The position numbers and the translations under genes were made by a program. Below are positions 1 to 7,739 of a stretch of DNA of 64,000 bases, one piece after another (within the stretch, counting starts at the first letter, position 1; each line of letters starts with the position of its first letter). Below the pieces are notes generated by a model, which saw nothing but the letters and a program-made list of their open reading frames with translations, was not told the origin of the DNA and did not search any database. The stretch is from assembly GCA_001796335.1 (NCBI GenBank), contig MGMF01000026.1:1-64000 (forward strand), in the 5' to 3' direction. The stretch comes from Chloroflexi bacterium GWB2_49_20 (GTDB lineage: Bacteria; Chloroflexota; Anaerolineae; Anaerolineales; Villigracilaceae).

Positions 1-130
1 AAATACTAAATAATCGAAAATTTATTCAGAAATTCTGCCTTTTGGTCCAAGTCTGCTCGTTTTATGGATTTCTTAAACACCTTCACGCAATGATATTGTC
101 AGTGAAAAAATCTACTCTCTCGGATGTAAC

Positions 131-159
131 TTGACACATTAGTATGCATGTGCTAAATT
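131..159 (+). promoter_or_regulatory. Candidate sigma70-type promoter before the roadblock gene
   Basis: A TTGACA box at 131-136 is followed after 17 bases by TAAATT at 154-159, which matches four of six -10 positions. A start of transcription near 166 would leave a leader of about 50 bases before the ATG at 216. It would also make an upstream ATG at 144 untranslatable. Confidence 0.45.
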
Positions 160-215
160 TATTACGTAAGAAGAGTAATAAATCAGACAAATCTCATTTG
201 AATAAGGAGGCGGTC

Positions 216-587
216 ATGACAAAATCACGTGCACAGCTGATGGTTGACCGCTTGCATGAATTGCAGGCTTCTTCTCCAGATATTGAGGCCTCTGCTGTTG
301 TGAGTGTGGACGGGCTGACAATAGCTTCAGCTTTACCAAGAGAAGTGGGTGAAGACCGGGTTTCTGCAATGTCAGCAGCCATGCTCTCCCTGGGTGAGAG
401 GATCGCCAGCGAATTGGGACGTGGTACTCTTGAACAGGTTTATATCAAGGGCGAAAAAGGATTTGTGGTTCTCATGTCTGTGGGCGAGGAAGCTGTGTTG
501 ACTGCCCTGGCTCGTGAGCAAGCCAAGCTCGGCTTGATCTTTCTGGATATGCGCCGGGCTACAGAAGACCTAGTAAAGTTAATTTAA
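216..587 (+). CDS. Roadblock/LC7 domain protein
   Basis: This 123-residue protein has the roadblock/LC7 pattern: an N-terminal helix, the strand AVVSVDGLTIAS, a central helix rich in Ala/Ser/Met, a strand around YIKGEKGFVVLMSV and a C-terminal helix. Roadblock proteins in bacteria are usually regulatory partners of small Ras-like GTPases (MglB type) or act in cytoskeletal and signalling switches. No GTPase gene is visible here, so the partner is unknown. I chose ATG 216 because a strong AAGGAGG lies six bases upstream. The in-frame ATG at 144 would add 24 basic residues and overlaps a candidate promoter. The next gene starts 15 bases downstream, so the two are probably co-transcribed. Confidence 0.85.
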   Translation: MTKSRAQLMVDRLHELQASSPDIEASAVVSVDGLTIASALPREVGEDRVSAMSAAMLSLGERIASELGRGTLEQVYIKGEKGFVVLMSVGEEAVLTALAREQAKLGLIFLDMRRATEDLVKLI

Positions 588-602
588 GAGTATCGGAGAT
601 CT

Positions 603-1247
603 ATGGAGCAGATACCGAAGAGCGGTTTTTATTATGCCAACAGATTTGCACTCACCTCTCTGGAAGCATACGAAGGTGTGATGGGGAAGAATGGCTTTAA
701 TGCCATCCTAAACCTTGCCGGTTTAAGCCATCTTATTGAAAATTATCCACAAGATAACCTAGAACGTGAGTTTGATTTTGCAGATTTTACAGCCATACAT
801 ATTGCCCTGGAGGAATTGTACGGTCTTCGCGGCGGCCGTGGACTGGCATTGCATGCCGGGCGCAAAACTTTTAATGATTTATTGAAGAATTTTGGTGCCC
901 TGGCTGGTGTTGGCGATATGGCTTTTACTGTATTGCCACTTCAAACCAAGCTCCGAATTGGGTTGCCATCTGCTGCCAAGATATTCTCACAGGTAACCGA
1001 CCAATATTCAACCGTTACTGAAACAGATGACGAATTCTTGTGGACGATCCATCGCTGCCCAATTTGCTGGAGCCGAAAAGATTCAGACAAACCAATCTGT
1101 TATATCTCGATTGGTATTCTTCAAGCCATGTTGACCTGGATTTCAGGTGGTTTGGAATTTCGGGTCAACGAATCTAAGTGTAAAGCAATGGGTGAAGAGG
1201 TGTGCGAATTTATAATCCAAAAAGCCCCCATCACTTTAACGATTTGA
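603..1247 (+). CDS. V4R (4-vinyl reductase/hydrocarbon-binding) domain protein
   Basis: The protein has 214 residues. Its C-terminal half fits the V4R fold: CPICWSR near residue 151, then a Cys after KPI, a helical GILQAMLTWISGG segment and the closing Cys-rich FRVNESKCKAMGEEVCEF. V4R domains bind small hydrophobic ligands and commonly carry a Cys-based metal site. They occur in bacteriochlorophyll biosynthesis (BchJ) and in sensory proteins. The N-terminal half is helical and has no clear family. The gene lies 15 bases behind a roadblock gene, so the pair may form a ligand-responsive switch; this is inference. The function is otherwise unknown. Confidence 0.75.
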   Translation: MEQIPKSGFYYANRFALTSLEAYEGVMGKNGFNAILNLAGLSHLIENYPQDNLEREFDFADFTAIHIALEELYGLRGGRGLALHAGRKTFNDLLKNFGALAGVGDMAFTVLPLQTKLRIGLPSAAKIFSQVTDQYSTVTETDDEFLWTIHRCPICWSRKDSDKPICYISIGILQAMLTWISGGLEFRVNESKCKAMGEEVCEFIIQKAPITLTI

Positions 1248-1266
1248 GATCTTGGTTTGAGGTGAT

Positions 1267-1989
1267 TTGAAGTTAATAGTGATTGTCCCGACCTATAATG
1301 AAGCGGAGAGCTTACCAAGGCTAGTCTCCGCTTTATTTTTGATTCCGTTGGATGTAAGCCTCCTGGTGGTGGATGATAACAGCCCGGATGGAACAGGAGA
1401 ACTGGCAGATAGAATCTCGGTGGATCACCCTGGAAAAGTGAGTGTGATCCACCGGCCTGGCAAGCTTGGGCTACGTTCAGCGTACCTGATGGGTTTCAAA
1501 CAAGCTCTGGAAAGTGAGGTGGATGCAGTTGTTCAAATGGATGCGGATTTTTCCCATGACCCAGCATGTTTGGAGGCAATGGCTGATCGACTGGTTACCT
1601 GCCAGGTAGTGCTTGGCTCACGCTATATCAAAGGGGGGAGAGTGGATGAACGCTGGTCCATTTGGAGAAAAGCTCTATCTGCCTGGGGGAATTTTTATGC
1701 GTCCACAATTTTAAGGATGCCCATTCGGGATGTAACCACCGGTTATCGCATGTGGCGAGCGGACGCTTTGAGGGGCTTACCTTTGGAGCGTGTCCAATCC
1801 AACGGATACGTGTTCCTGGTGGAGATGGCATACCTGGCTCACCAGATGGGTTACAAATTTGGAGAGGTCCCAATATATTTTGCAGACAGGCGTTTTGGCA
1901 GATCAAAAATGTCTTTTAGAATCCAGGTTGAAGCTGCTTTGCGGATCTGGCAGTTGTTGTGGACCTACCGGGATTTACGATCCAAATAA
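1267..1989 (+). CDS. Polyprenol-phosphate mannosyltransferase-like GT2 (DPM1 family)
   Basis: This is a 240-residue family-2 glycosyltransferase. It shows the nucleotide-sugar binding start VPTYNEAESLPRL, VVDDNSPDGTG, the metal-binding QMDADFSHDP (DXD-like) and LGSRYIKGG. The length and motif order match DPM1-type dolichol/polyprenol monophosphomannose synthases that lack membrane segments. Such enzymes charge a polyprenol phosphate at the inner face of the membrane with a sugar for glycan or protein glycosylation. The start is a TTG at 1267 preceded by GAGGTGAT. No ATG lies before the conserved N-terminus. The 3' end overlaps the convergent ksgA by 25 bases. The exact sugar is not determined. 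Confidence 0.85.
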   Translation: MKLIVIVPTYNEAESLPRLVSALFLIPLDVSLLVVDDNSPDGTGELADRISVDHPGKVSVIHRPGKLGLRSAYLMGFKQALESEVDAVVQMDADFSHDPACLEAMADRLVTCQVVLGSRYIKGGRVDERWSIWRKALSAWGNFYASTILRMPIRDVTTGYRMWRADALRGLPLERVQSNGYVFLVEMAYLAHQMGYKFGEVPIYFADRRFGRSKMSFRIQVEAALRIWQLLWTYRDLRSK

Positions 1990-2813
1990 CCATCTGTTAG
2001 TTTTCCCCATTCAGCCAGGCTCAAGGTTTCCGCCCGACGTTGAGGGTCGATCCCGGTGAATGACAAAAGGGATTCCATCTCTGAAGCAGGAATATTTAAA
2101 CCTGCTGAAAGCGAGTTTCTCAAGGTCTTGCGCTTTTGCCCGAAACCCGACCTGGCAATTTGAAAGAATGTTTCCAAATGCTCCGGCTGGACGAGCGGTG
2201 AAGGACTGATTTCAATTTGAACAAGCGCTGAATCTACGTTTGGGACAGGGAAGAACGCTTCAGCCGGAATCTGCATTTGTATGGATGGCTTACCGTAAAC
2301 CTGAACACTTACCGCCAATAGACTTAATTTACGCTCCGCACAAATCCGTTCAGCAATTTCCTTTTGAACGGTCAGGACGATCCTGCGTGGTCTGGGGGTG
2401 CTTTCCAAAAGGTGCCGCACAAGTGCAGATGTGATGTAATAAGGAATATTGGCAACCACCAGATATTCCTCCTGCGGAACCAGGTCTGCGAGTGCCAGTT
2501 TTAGAATATCTCCCTGTAGCAAGCGGATATTGGGAAAAGGGTTAAGTATGGTTTCAAGGGCTGGAAAAAGTTTTTGGTCCAGTTCAACTGCGACAACCTT
2601 ATCCGCAGCCAGTGCAAGATGGCGGGTCAGGCTGCCAAGACCGGGTCCGATTTCCAGAACGGTGTCCTGCCGACTTACACCTGCACAAATCACGATATAT
2701 TTTAGGATCGTTTCATCAACCAGGAAATTTTGCCCGAGCCCCTTACTGGGTCGTAATCCATATTGGCGCAATATAGCCCGGATATTTAGAGGCGCAGGTG
2801 TAACAGCTTTCAC
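1965..2813 (-). CDS. ksgA: 16S rRNA (adenine1518-N6/adenine1519-N6)-dimethyltransferase
   Basis: RsmA/KsgA dimethylates two adjacent adenines in the 3'-terminal helix of 16S rRNA during 30S maturation, using S-adenosylmethionine. The 282-residue protein has the usual length. It starts with the family signature LRPSKGLGQNFLVD, carries the SAM site VLEIGPGLGSLTRHL near residue 53 and the catalytic NIPYYITS motif near residue 123, and has the C-terminal helical domain. The gene is convergent with the glycosyltransferase gene and overlaps it by 25 bases. The cation-efflux-like gene lies 19 bases upstream on the same strand, so both may share a transcript. Confidence 0.96.
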   Translation of the reverse strand: MKAVTPAPLNIRAILRQYGLRPSKGLGQNFLVDETILKYIVICAGVSRQDTVLEIGPGLGSLTRHLALAADKVVAVELDQKLFPALETILNPFPNIRLLQGDILKLALADLVPQEEYLVVANIPYYITSALVRHLLESTPRPRRIVLTVQKEIAERICAERKLSLLAVSVQVYGKPSIQMQIPAEAFFPVPNVDSALVQIEISPSPLVQPEHLETFFQIARSGFGQKRKTLRNSLSAGLNIPASEMESLLSFTGIDPQRRAETLSLAEWGKLTDGYLDRKSR

Positions 2814-2832
2814 GTCTGAAATCTTCCCGCTG

Positions 2833-3492
2833 TCAGGCGCTTATTTCTGAACAATGACAGGTATCCATGCCGCTGGCTTTTTCATAAGCCTCCCTGCCTT
2901 CTTTAATTGCGAAGTAGATCAAGCCGATGCTCCCCAGGATGTCCATAAAACCAAAACCAGTAAGCATATACAGAAAGCTGGATACCAGCAAGACCAAAGA
3001 CATATAGATGCAGATCAGTGTGCAGTTGGCATCTGCCAGGATCGGTTGTGAATTTAGTGCCCGGCCCACTTTGCGTTTTGCACTCACCAGAGCCCACATG
3101 CTGGCAATTGAAACCAGGGAGATGATCACTCCCGCCAGAGTGTTTTCCGGTTTGTGACCAGAGAATATATTGATGACTGCTGTGACCAGCAATCCCACCG
3201 AAAGCAAGTAAAAACTAAACCCTGTCAGACGTAAGGCGGTTTTTTCAAACGTGCTGCGGGGGGTATCCGGGTTTTGGCGAATTCTCAGGATCATGGCCAC
3301 GATCCCGATTCCAGAAAGTACTTCTATGAAGGAATCGATACCAAATCCAAACAGGGTCAGGGTCTCATCTGAGATTCCAAATCCTAATGAAATCACTCCC
3401 TCCAGGATATTGAAAGCGATGGTGAAGTAACCCAACCAGAGTGCATATTGGAAATATCGATCGGTGTCAATTTGTTTAGTTGGATAATTCAC
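2833..3492 (-). CDS. Cation-efflux-like integral membrane protein
   Basis: This 219-residue protein has about six hydrophobic segments and resembles the transmembrane part of the cation diffusion facilitator/TMEM163-like group. Asp and Glu residues sit within membrane segments (for example FGFGIDSFIEVLSG). The cytoplasmic C-terminal domain of classical CDF transporters is absent; the protein instead ends in a short DTCHCSE tail that could bind metal. The likely role is divalent-metal transport or sensing in the cytoplasmic membrane, but the substrate cannot be read from the sequence. It sits just upstream of ksgA with no functional link apparent. Confidence 0.65.
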   Translation of the reverse strand: MNYPTKQIDTDRYFQYALWLGYFTIAFNILEGVISLGFGISDETLTLFGFGIDSFIEVLSGIGIVAMILRIRQNPDTPRSTFEKTALRLTGFSFYLLSVGLLVTAVINIFSGHKPENTLAGVIISLVSIASMWALVSAKRKVGRALNSQPILADANCTLICIYMSLVLLVSSFLYMLTGFGFMDILGSIGLIYFAIKEGREAYEKASGMDTCHCSEISA

Positions 3493-3601
3493 CGGCTACC
3501 TCTTTCTTAACTTGCTTTGAAAAATAATCAATTTGTCTGTGGCGTAATGGATGATCTCTCTTTATAAGAGTAGATTTGATAGACAAGCGCATAGGTTTTC
3601 T

Positions 3602-4723
3602 TTATGCCAGCAACAGGTTGAGCGCTGCCAACAAGAGCGTGATATTTTCCTGGGAACTTGAATAACCCATCAGACCGATCCTCCAGACTTTATCTTTTAG
3701 TTCTCCAAACCCTGCAGCAATTTCAATATTGTAATCAGTTAAGAGTTGATTTCGCACTGTGTGTGGGTTTACAGAAGATGGAACCCGGGCAGTTGTGAGT
3801 ACTGGCAGGCGGTACTGGATGGGAATGAAAGGGGCGCATCCAAGCTTTTCCAATCCATCCCAAAGAATATTAGCATTTGCTGAATGGCGCATGAACCGGG
3901 CTTCCAAAACTTCTTCAGTGATCATGTTTAAGGCGGTAAAAAGCGCATAATGCAAACTGGCAGATGCAGTGTGGTGATAGAGATGACTGTCTCCCCAGTA
4001 ACCCGCATATGCCTTCAGGTCGAGGTAGAAACTACTAACGGGTGTGGAGCGCTTTTCGATGATATTCCGGGCACGCGGGCTAACTGTAATGGGTGCCAGA
4101 CCAGATGGAGCAGAGATACTCTTTTGGCTGGCAGAGTAGGCAATATCAATATCCCATTCATCCACCTCAACAGGAATCCCTCCCAAAGATGTGACTGTGT
4201 CCAGAACAAAAAGAGTGTTGTGGCGATGGACGCTATCGGAAATTTGCTTGATGTTGAGCTGTTCCGCGCCGGTTGAGGTTTCTGCGTGAACGAGTGCGAA
4301 TAATTTATAGGATTTATTTTTAAGCGCTTCTTCAATAGCTGCAACAGTAAAAATGTCACCCAATGGGCATTCAATCCGATCTACTTTTGCCCCCACTCGA
4401 CTGGCGATTTCAGCCAAACGGAACCCAAAGTAACCGTTAATGGCTATCAGTACTGAATCGCCGGGTTCAATCAGGTTGGCCAGGGCAGCTTCCATACCAG
4501 ATGTCCCAGTTCCCGAGAGGGCGAATGTCCAGTCGTTCCTTGTTTTAAAGATCGATCGGAGAAGTATTTGTTCTTCTGCATATAGTTTCAGCAAGTAGGG
4601 GTCAAGATGGCCGATGGGGGGTGTGGCCATCACCCGAAGTACGCGTGGGTCGACATTGCTTGGTCCCGGTCCCAACAAAACACGTTGAGGAGAGTTTAAT
4701 TCGTTTGTTTGCAGAGTGGTCAT
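3602..4723 (-). CDS. Class V aminotransferase (alanine/serine-glyoxylate aminotransferase family)
   Basis: This PLP enzyme has 373 residues from the ATG at 4723. It begins LLGPGPSNVDPRVLRVMA, as alanine-glyoxylate and serine-glyoxylate aminotransferases do. Lys201 in SASQKSISAPSGL is the Schiff-base lysine, and FVLDTVTSLGG carries the PLP-nitrogen Asp. The family transfers amino groups from alanine or serine to glyoxylate, or acts as a related lyase or phosphonate transaminase. I chose ATG 4723 because GGAGGA precedes it. The open frame runs 48 codons further upstream to 4867, but that stretch is not family-like and overlaps the start of the divergent gene. No pathway partner is adjacent. Confidence 0.88.
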   Translation of the reverse strand: MTTLQTNELNSPQRVLLGPGPSNVDPRVLRVMATPPIGHLDPYLLKLYAEEQILLRSIFKTRNDWTFALSGTGTSGMEAALANLIEPGDSVLIAINGYFGFRLAEIASRVGAKVDRIECPLGDIFTVAAIEEALKNKSYKLFALVHAETSTGAEQLNIKQISDSVHRHNTLFVLDTVTSLGGIPVEVDEWDIDIAYSASQKSISAPSGLAPITVSPRARNIIEKRSTPVSSFYLDLKAYAGYWGDSHLYHHTASASLHYALFTALNMITEEVLEARFMRHSANANILWDGLEKLGCAPFIPIQYRLPVLTTARVPSSVNPHTVRNQLLTDYNIEIAAGFGELKDKVWRIGLMGYSSSQENITLLLAALNLLLA

Positions 4724-4860
4724 GAGTTCCTCCAGAGACAATAAGTTCAGGTTGATATGGCTGCATTTATTTCTGTTACAATAATTCCTGCAACAATCGA
4801 AATTAGCGATCACCAATATTTCTAAGTATGTATATTTTACCTGATTGAACAGGATGTGAA

Positions 4861-5667
4861 TTGACAATAATGAAATCTGAAATGGTGATTACCAGTGGCA
4901 GCAATCCGATCATAAAATTGGCTCGCTCATTGCGTCAGAGAAAGAATCGGGATGAAAACGGTTTGTTCCTGGTGGAGGGTATCCATAATGTTGGCGCAGC
5001 AGTTGAGGCAGGTTGGATTGTATCAACGATCCTTTACTCACACGACCAGTTAAGCAGTCATTTTGCCAAACGACTGATCGAAGAACAGAGCGCACTTGGA
5101 GTAAAATGCCAACTCCTCCTGCCTCAGTTATTCAACTCAGTGGCTGAAAAAGAGAATCCGCAAGGAATACTGGCGATTGTCAATCAACGGAAAACTCAAC
5201 TTGATGAAATAATACCAGAAAAATTCCAGTGGGGGGTTGCAGCAATCTCACCACAAGACCCAGGCAATGTAGGTACACTCCTCAGAACAATTGACTGTGT
5301 CGGGGTGGATGGATTGTTTCTTTTGGATGGAGGAGTGGACGCCTACCATCCTTCCAGTGTGCGTGCCAGTATGGGGGCTCTGTTTTGGAAACCCGTCATC
5401 AAGGCATCTTTTTCAGGCTTTGCCGGTTGGGCGCACACCAATGGTTATAAACTAATTGGTTCTTCAGCCCATGCTGAAAAAAATTACCGTACTTTGAGAA
5501 TGGTTGATCGTCCATCTATTCTGATCCTGGGAAATGAACAAAAAGGAATGACAACAGAACAAATGGATGCGTGCGATCTGATGATTTCGTTACCGATGCA
5601 TGGTCAAGCCAGTTCTTTAAACCTTTCTGTTGCTGCAGGTATTATTTTATATTCGATGTTGGGATAA
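4861..5667 (+). CDS. SpoU/TrmH-family RNA 2'-O-ribose methyltransferase
   Basis: The 268-residue protein has an N-terminal RNA-substrate-binding domain (KNRDENGLFLVEG) and a C-terminal SPOUT knot. It shows NPQGILAIV, the motif-1-like ISPQDPGNVGTLLRT, ILGNEQKGM and the SAM-binding SLPMHGQASSLNLSVA. It is expected to methylate the ribose 2'-OH of a 23S rRNA or tRNA nucleotide. The specific target is not deducible. The open frame starts with TTG at 4861, and an ATG nine bases downstream (4870) is an equally good start. It is divergent from the aminotransferase gene and ends before a strong bidirectional hairpin. Confidence 0.9.
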   Translation: MTIMKSEMVITSGSNPIIKLARSLRQRKNRDENGLFLVEGIHNVGAAVEAGWIVSTILYSHDQLSSHFAKRLIEEQSALGVKCQLLLPQLFNSVAEKENPQGILAIVNQRKTQLDEIIPEKFQWGVAAISPQDPGNVGTLLRTIDCVGVDGLFLLDGGVDAYHPSSVRASMGALFWKPVIKASFSGFAGWAHTNGYKLIGSSAHAEKNYRTLRMVDRPSILILGNEQKGMTTEQMDACDLMISLPMHGQASSLNLSVAAGIILYSMLG

Positions 5668-5707
5668 ATAACGATTAACAAAGTTCTTAGAGGTTCATTA
5701 TTAATAA

Positions 5708-5745
5708 AAAGCAGGGATAAAAGTAATTGTCTTTATCCCTGCTTT
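5708..5745. terminator. Bidirectional hairpin terminator
   Basis: A perfect 14-bp stem (5708-5721 with 5732-5745, ten-base loop) has an A-run on the left arm and a T-run on the right arm. It sits between two convergent genes and can stop transcription from both sides. Confidence 0.9.
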
Positions 5746-5768
5746 AATTTGATTAAAAGAAAAAAATA

Positions 5769-5993
5769 TTAGAATTCGTCTTCTTCTTCATCCAACCACA
5801 AATCATCTTCTTCCGGGTCTTCTTCCCACTCTTCGAGCTCTTCATCTTCCTCCCAATCCTCCTCTGCAACAACACCTTCAGCAGGCGAATATGTAGCACA
5901 ACCGGTATCTGGGTCGATTTCCACGGCAGCAGCACTGCAATAACCTTCATCTACAAACACACAGTCAGTGTAATGGCAACGGATGCGGGGCAT
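5769..5993 (-). CDS. Small four-cysteine protein with acidic tail (DUF1540-like)
   Basis: A 74-residue protein. The first 32 residues hold four cysteines in the pattern C6-x4-C11-x7-C19-x12-C32, typical of a small metal-binding knuckle and similar in layout to DUF1540. From about residue 43 the chain is almost entirely Glu, Asp and Trp, giving an extreme negative charge. No catalytic function is recognisable. It lies 13 bases downstream of the VKOR-like gene on the same strand and could share its transcript. The ATG at 5993 is preceded by AGGAGG. Confidence 0.7.
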   Translation of the reverse strand: MPRIRCHYTDCVFVDEGYCSAAAVEIDPDTGCATYSPAEGVVAEEDWEEDEELEEWEEDPEEDDLWLDEEEDEF

Positions 5994-6006
5994 GAATTCC
6001 TCCTAA

Positions 6007-6432
6007 TTATTTTGATGTTTTTACAAGCGAAATAATTGAAATGATGAATAAAAAGGTTATAACAACAGCCGATACGATACAAAATGGGCACACAGCATAA
6101 ATAACAAAAAATTCGATATATGTTAGGTAAGCAGAGAACAAAACTCCCACCAGGCTGATCCCAAATACCAGTAGATTGGAATTTTCTTTTGTAAATATAT
6201 TACTCAATTCAAAAATAAGCAGAGCCAATATGACCAGGTAAGCCAACAACCCAAGTAGTGAAACAGGGATGCCATATATCTCGGAATAACTACTGGCGTT
6301 TACTGTTGAACAATCTCCATTTCCCAGGCACATGGCGTTGTTTTTGGAGATTTTATAGATGAGCAAGTAAGTGGAATCCAGGACCCCGATGATTGTAAGG
6401 ACAATAGAGGCCCATATTAATTTTTTGTTCAT
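6007..6432 (-). CDS. Vitamin K epoxide reductase (VKOR) family protein
   Basis: This 141-residue membrane protein has four hydrophobic segments. Cys35 and Cys41 form the loop pair, and Cys115-Pro-Phe-Cys118 is the active-site CXXC facing the quinone. Bacterial VKOR homologues reoxidise a periplasmic thiol oxidase (DsbA-like) and pass electrons to quinone, so they support disulfide formation outside the membrane. No fused or adjacent thioredoxin-like partner is seen in this window. A partner encoded elsewhere is assumed. The small Cys-rich acidic protein follows closely. Confidence 0.88.
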   Translation of the reverse strand: MNKKLIWASIVLTIIGVLDSTYLLIYKISKNNAMCLGNGDCSTVNASSYSEIYGIPVSLLGLLAYLVILALLIFELSNIFTKENSNLLVFGISLVGVLFSAYLTYIEFFVIYAVCPFCIVSAVVITFLFIISIISLVKTSK

Positions 6433-6509
6433 GTTTCCTGCCTATTCGTTTTTCTATCTAAACTCAAATTTAAAAATGGTTAGAGTCTTGTTTATACATA
6501 TGGTGCAAA

Positions 6510-7739
6510 CTAAATAAACCAAGCCTCCAAATCAGTACCTGCAGGCAGCGATTTTACACCAGAGGGGACAATCAGTAAAGCATTTGCTTGAACCAGAGAT
6601 AGGAGATTTCCAGAACCCTGGTGCCCTGTCAATTTTGCCAACCAATGCCCGGATTCTTCTACAACGGTTGCGCGCAGATAGCTCTCCCTTCCATCGGAGG
6701 TTATTTCTTCTTGAAGGCGTACTATCTGACGGGGGCGATAATAGGAAGCATTCCCGCTTATTTTTTGCAAGACAGGCCGGACGAAAAGTTCAAAGCTGAT
6801 GAAAGCTGAAACCGGGTTTCCAGGCAAACCAAAGAAGGGAATATCGTGATATTTCCCAAAGGCAAGTGGTTTTCCAGGGCGGACATTTACTTTCCAAAAA
6901 TCCAGTTCACCGTGTTCTTCGACCACCTGCCTGACAAAATCAAAAGCTCCTACACTGACTCCTGCTGATGAAACAATCAAATCCGCTTTTTTATCAACTG
7001 CCAGATCCAGTACTGACTTGATGGCTGTACGATCGTCTGGGACAATACCGAGGCGTATGACTTTTGCCCCTGTTTGTTGGGCAAAGGCATTCAAGGTATA
7101 TGTGTTGGCATCCCGAATTTTACCTGGTGTCAGAGGTGCATCCACTGAGATCAACTCATCACCACTGGAAAGCAAAGCGATACAAGGAGCCCGGTGTACA
7201 GGTATGGTCGCCACTCCCAACATGGCCAACAAACCAAGATCCTGTGGACGCAGCATGCTGCCTTTGCGGATTGTTATTTGGCCGGCGGGAATATCTTCCC
7301 CTTTTTGGCGGATATTTGTTCCACTTGCGGATGGATGGAAAACAGCAACTCTTTCCGGTGGAGGATTTCCAGGGGTGTGAAAATTGCAGTCCGTATTTTC
7401 AATCATTACAACAGCATCGGCCCCGTTTGGGAGAGGTGCACCTGTCATGATGCGGGCTGCCAATCCATGCGAAATAACCACATTGGATCTACTGCCGGCG
7501 GGTATATCTGCAACAACCTTCAAAAAAACTGGATGGTTAGGAGAGGCTTTAAGGATATCTTGAGCAATTATAGCAAAACCATCCATGGCAGAGTTATTAA
7601 AAGGTGGCAAGTCATTGGTTGCAAAACAATCCAGTGCCAGGACACGTCCAGCTGATTGGTCAAGGGGTACATGAATTAATTCGGTTGGCGAAAAATAAGA
7701 AAGGATGCGTTGTTGGGCTTCAAGCACTGAAAGCATCAT
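6510..7739 (-). CDS. moeA: Molybdopterin molybdenumtransferase
   Basis: MoeA inserts molybdate into adenylylated molybdopterin to complete molybdenum cofactor. At 409 residues it has the normal length. The recognisable parts are the N-terminal DLPPFNNSAMDGFA segment, GAPLPNGADAVVMIE, the MogA-like central domain with SSGDELI, SAGVSVGAFD and LPGNPVSAFISFE, and the C-terminal beta domain (HQGSGNLLSLVQANALLIVP). Its ATG overlaps the TGA of the upstream rel gene by one base, indicating translational coupling. No other moa/mog gene is in the window. Confidence 0.95.
   Translation of the reverse strand: MMLSVLEAQQRILSYFSPTELIHVPLDQSAGRVLALDCFATNDLPPFNNSAMDGFAIIAQDILKASPNHPVFLKVVADIPAGSRSNVVISHGLAARIMTGAPLPNGADAVVMIENTDCNFHTPGNPPPERVAVFHPSASGTNIRQKGEDIPAGQITIRKGSMLRPQDLGLLAMLGVATIPVHRAPCIALLSSGDELISVDAPLTPGKIRDANTYTLNAFAQQTGAKVIRLGIVPDDRTAIKSVLDLAVDKKADLIVSSAGVSVGAFDFVRQVVEEHGELDFWKVNVRPGKPLAFGKYHDIPFFGLPGNPVSAFISFELFVRPVLQKISGNASYYRPRQIVRLQEEITSDGRESYLRATVVEESGHWLAKLTGHQGSGNLLSLVQANALLIVPSGVKSLPAGTDLEAWFI

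Noticed and set aside
144-215. Upstream start of the roadblock gene at 144
   Set aside because: The 24 extra residues are basic and not family-like, overlap a candidate promoter, and a strong ribosome-binding site precedes ATG 216.
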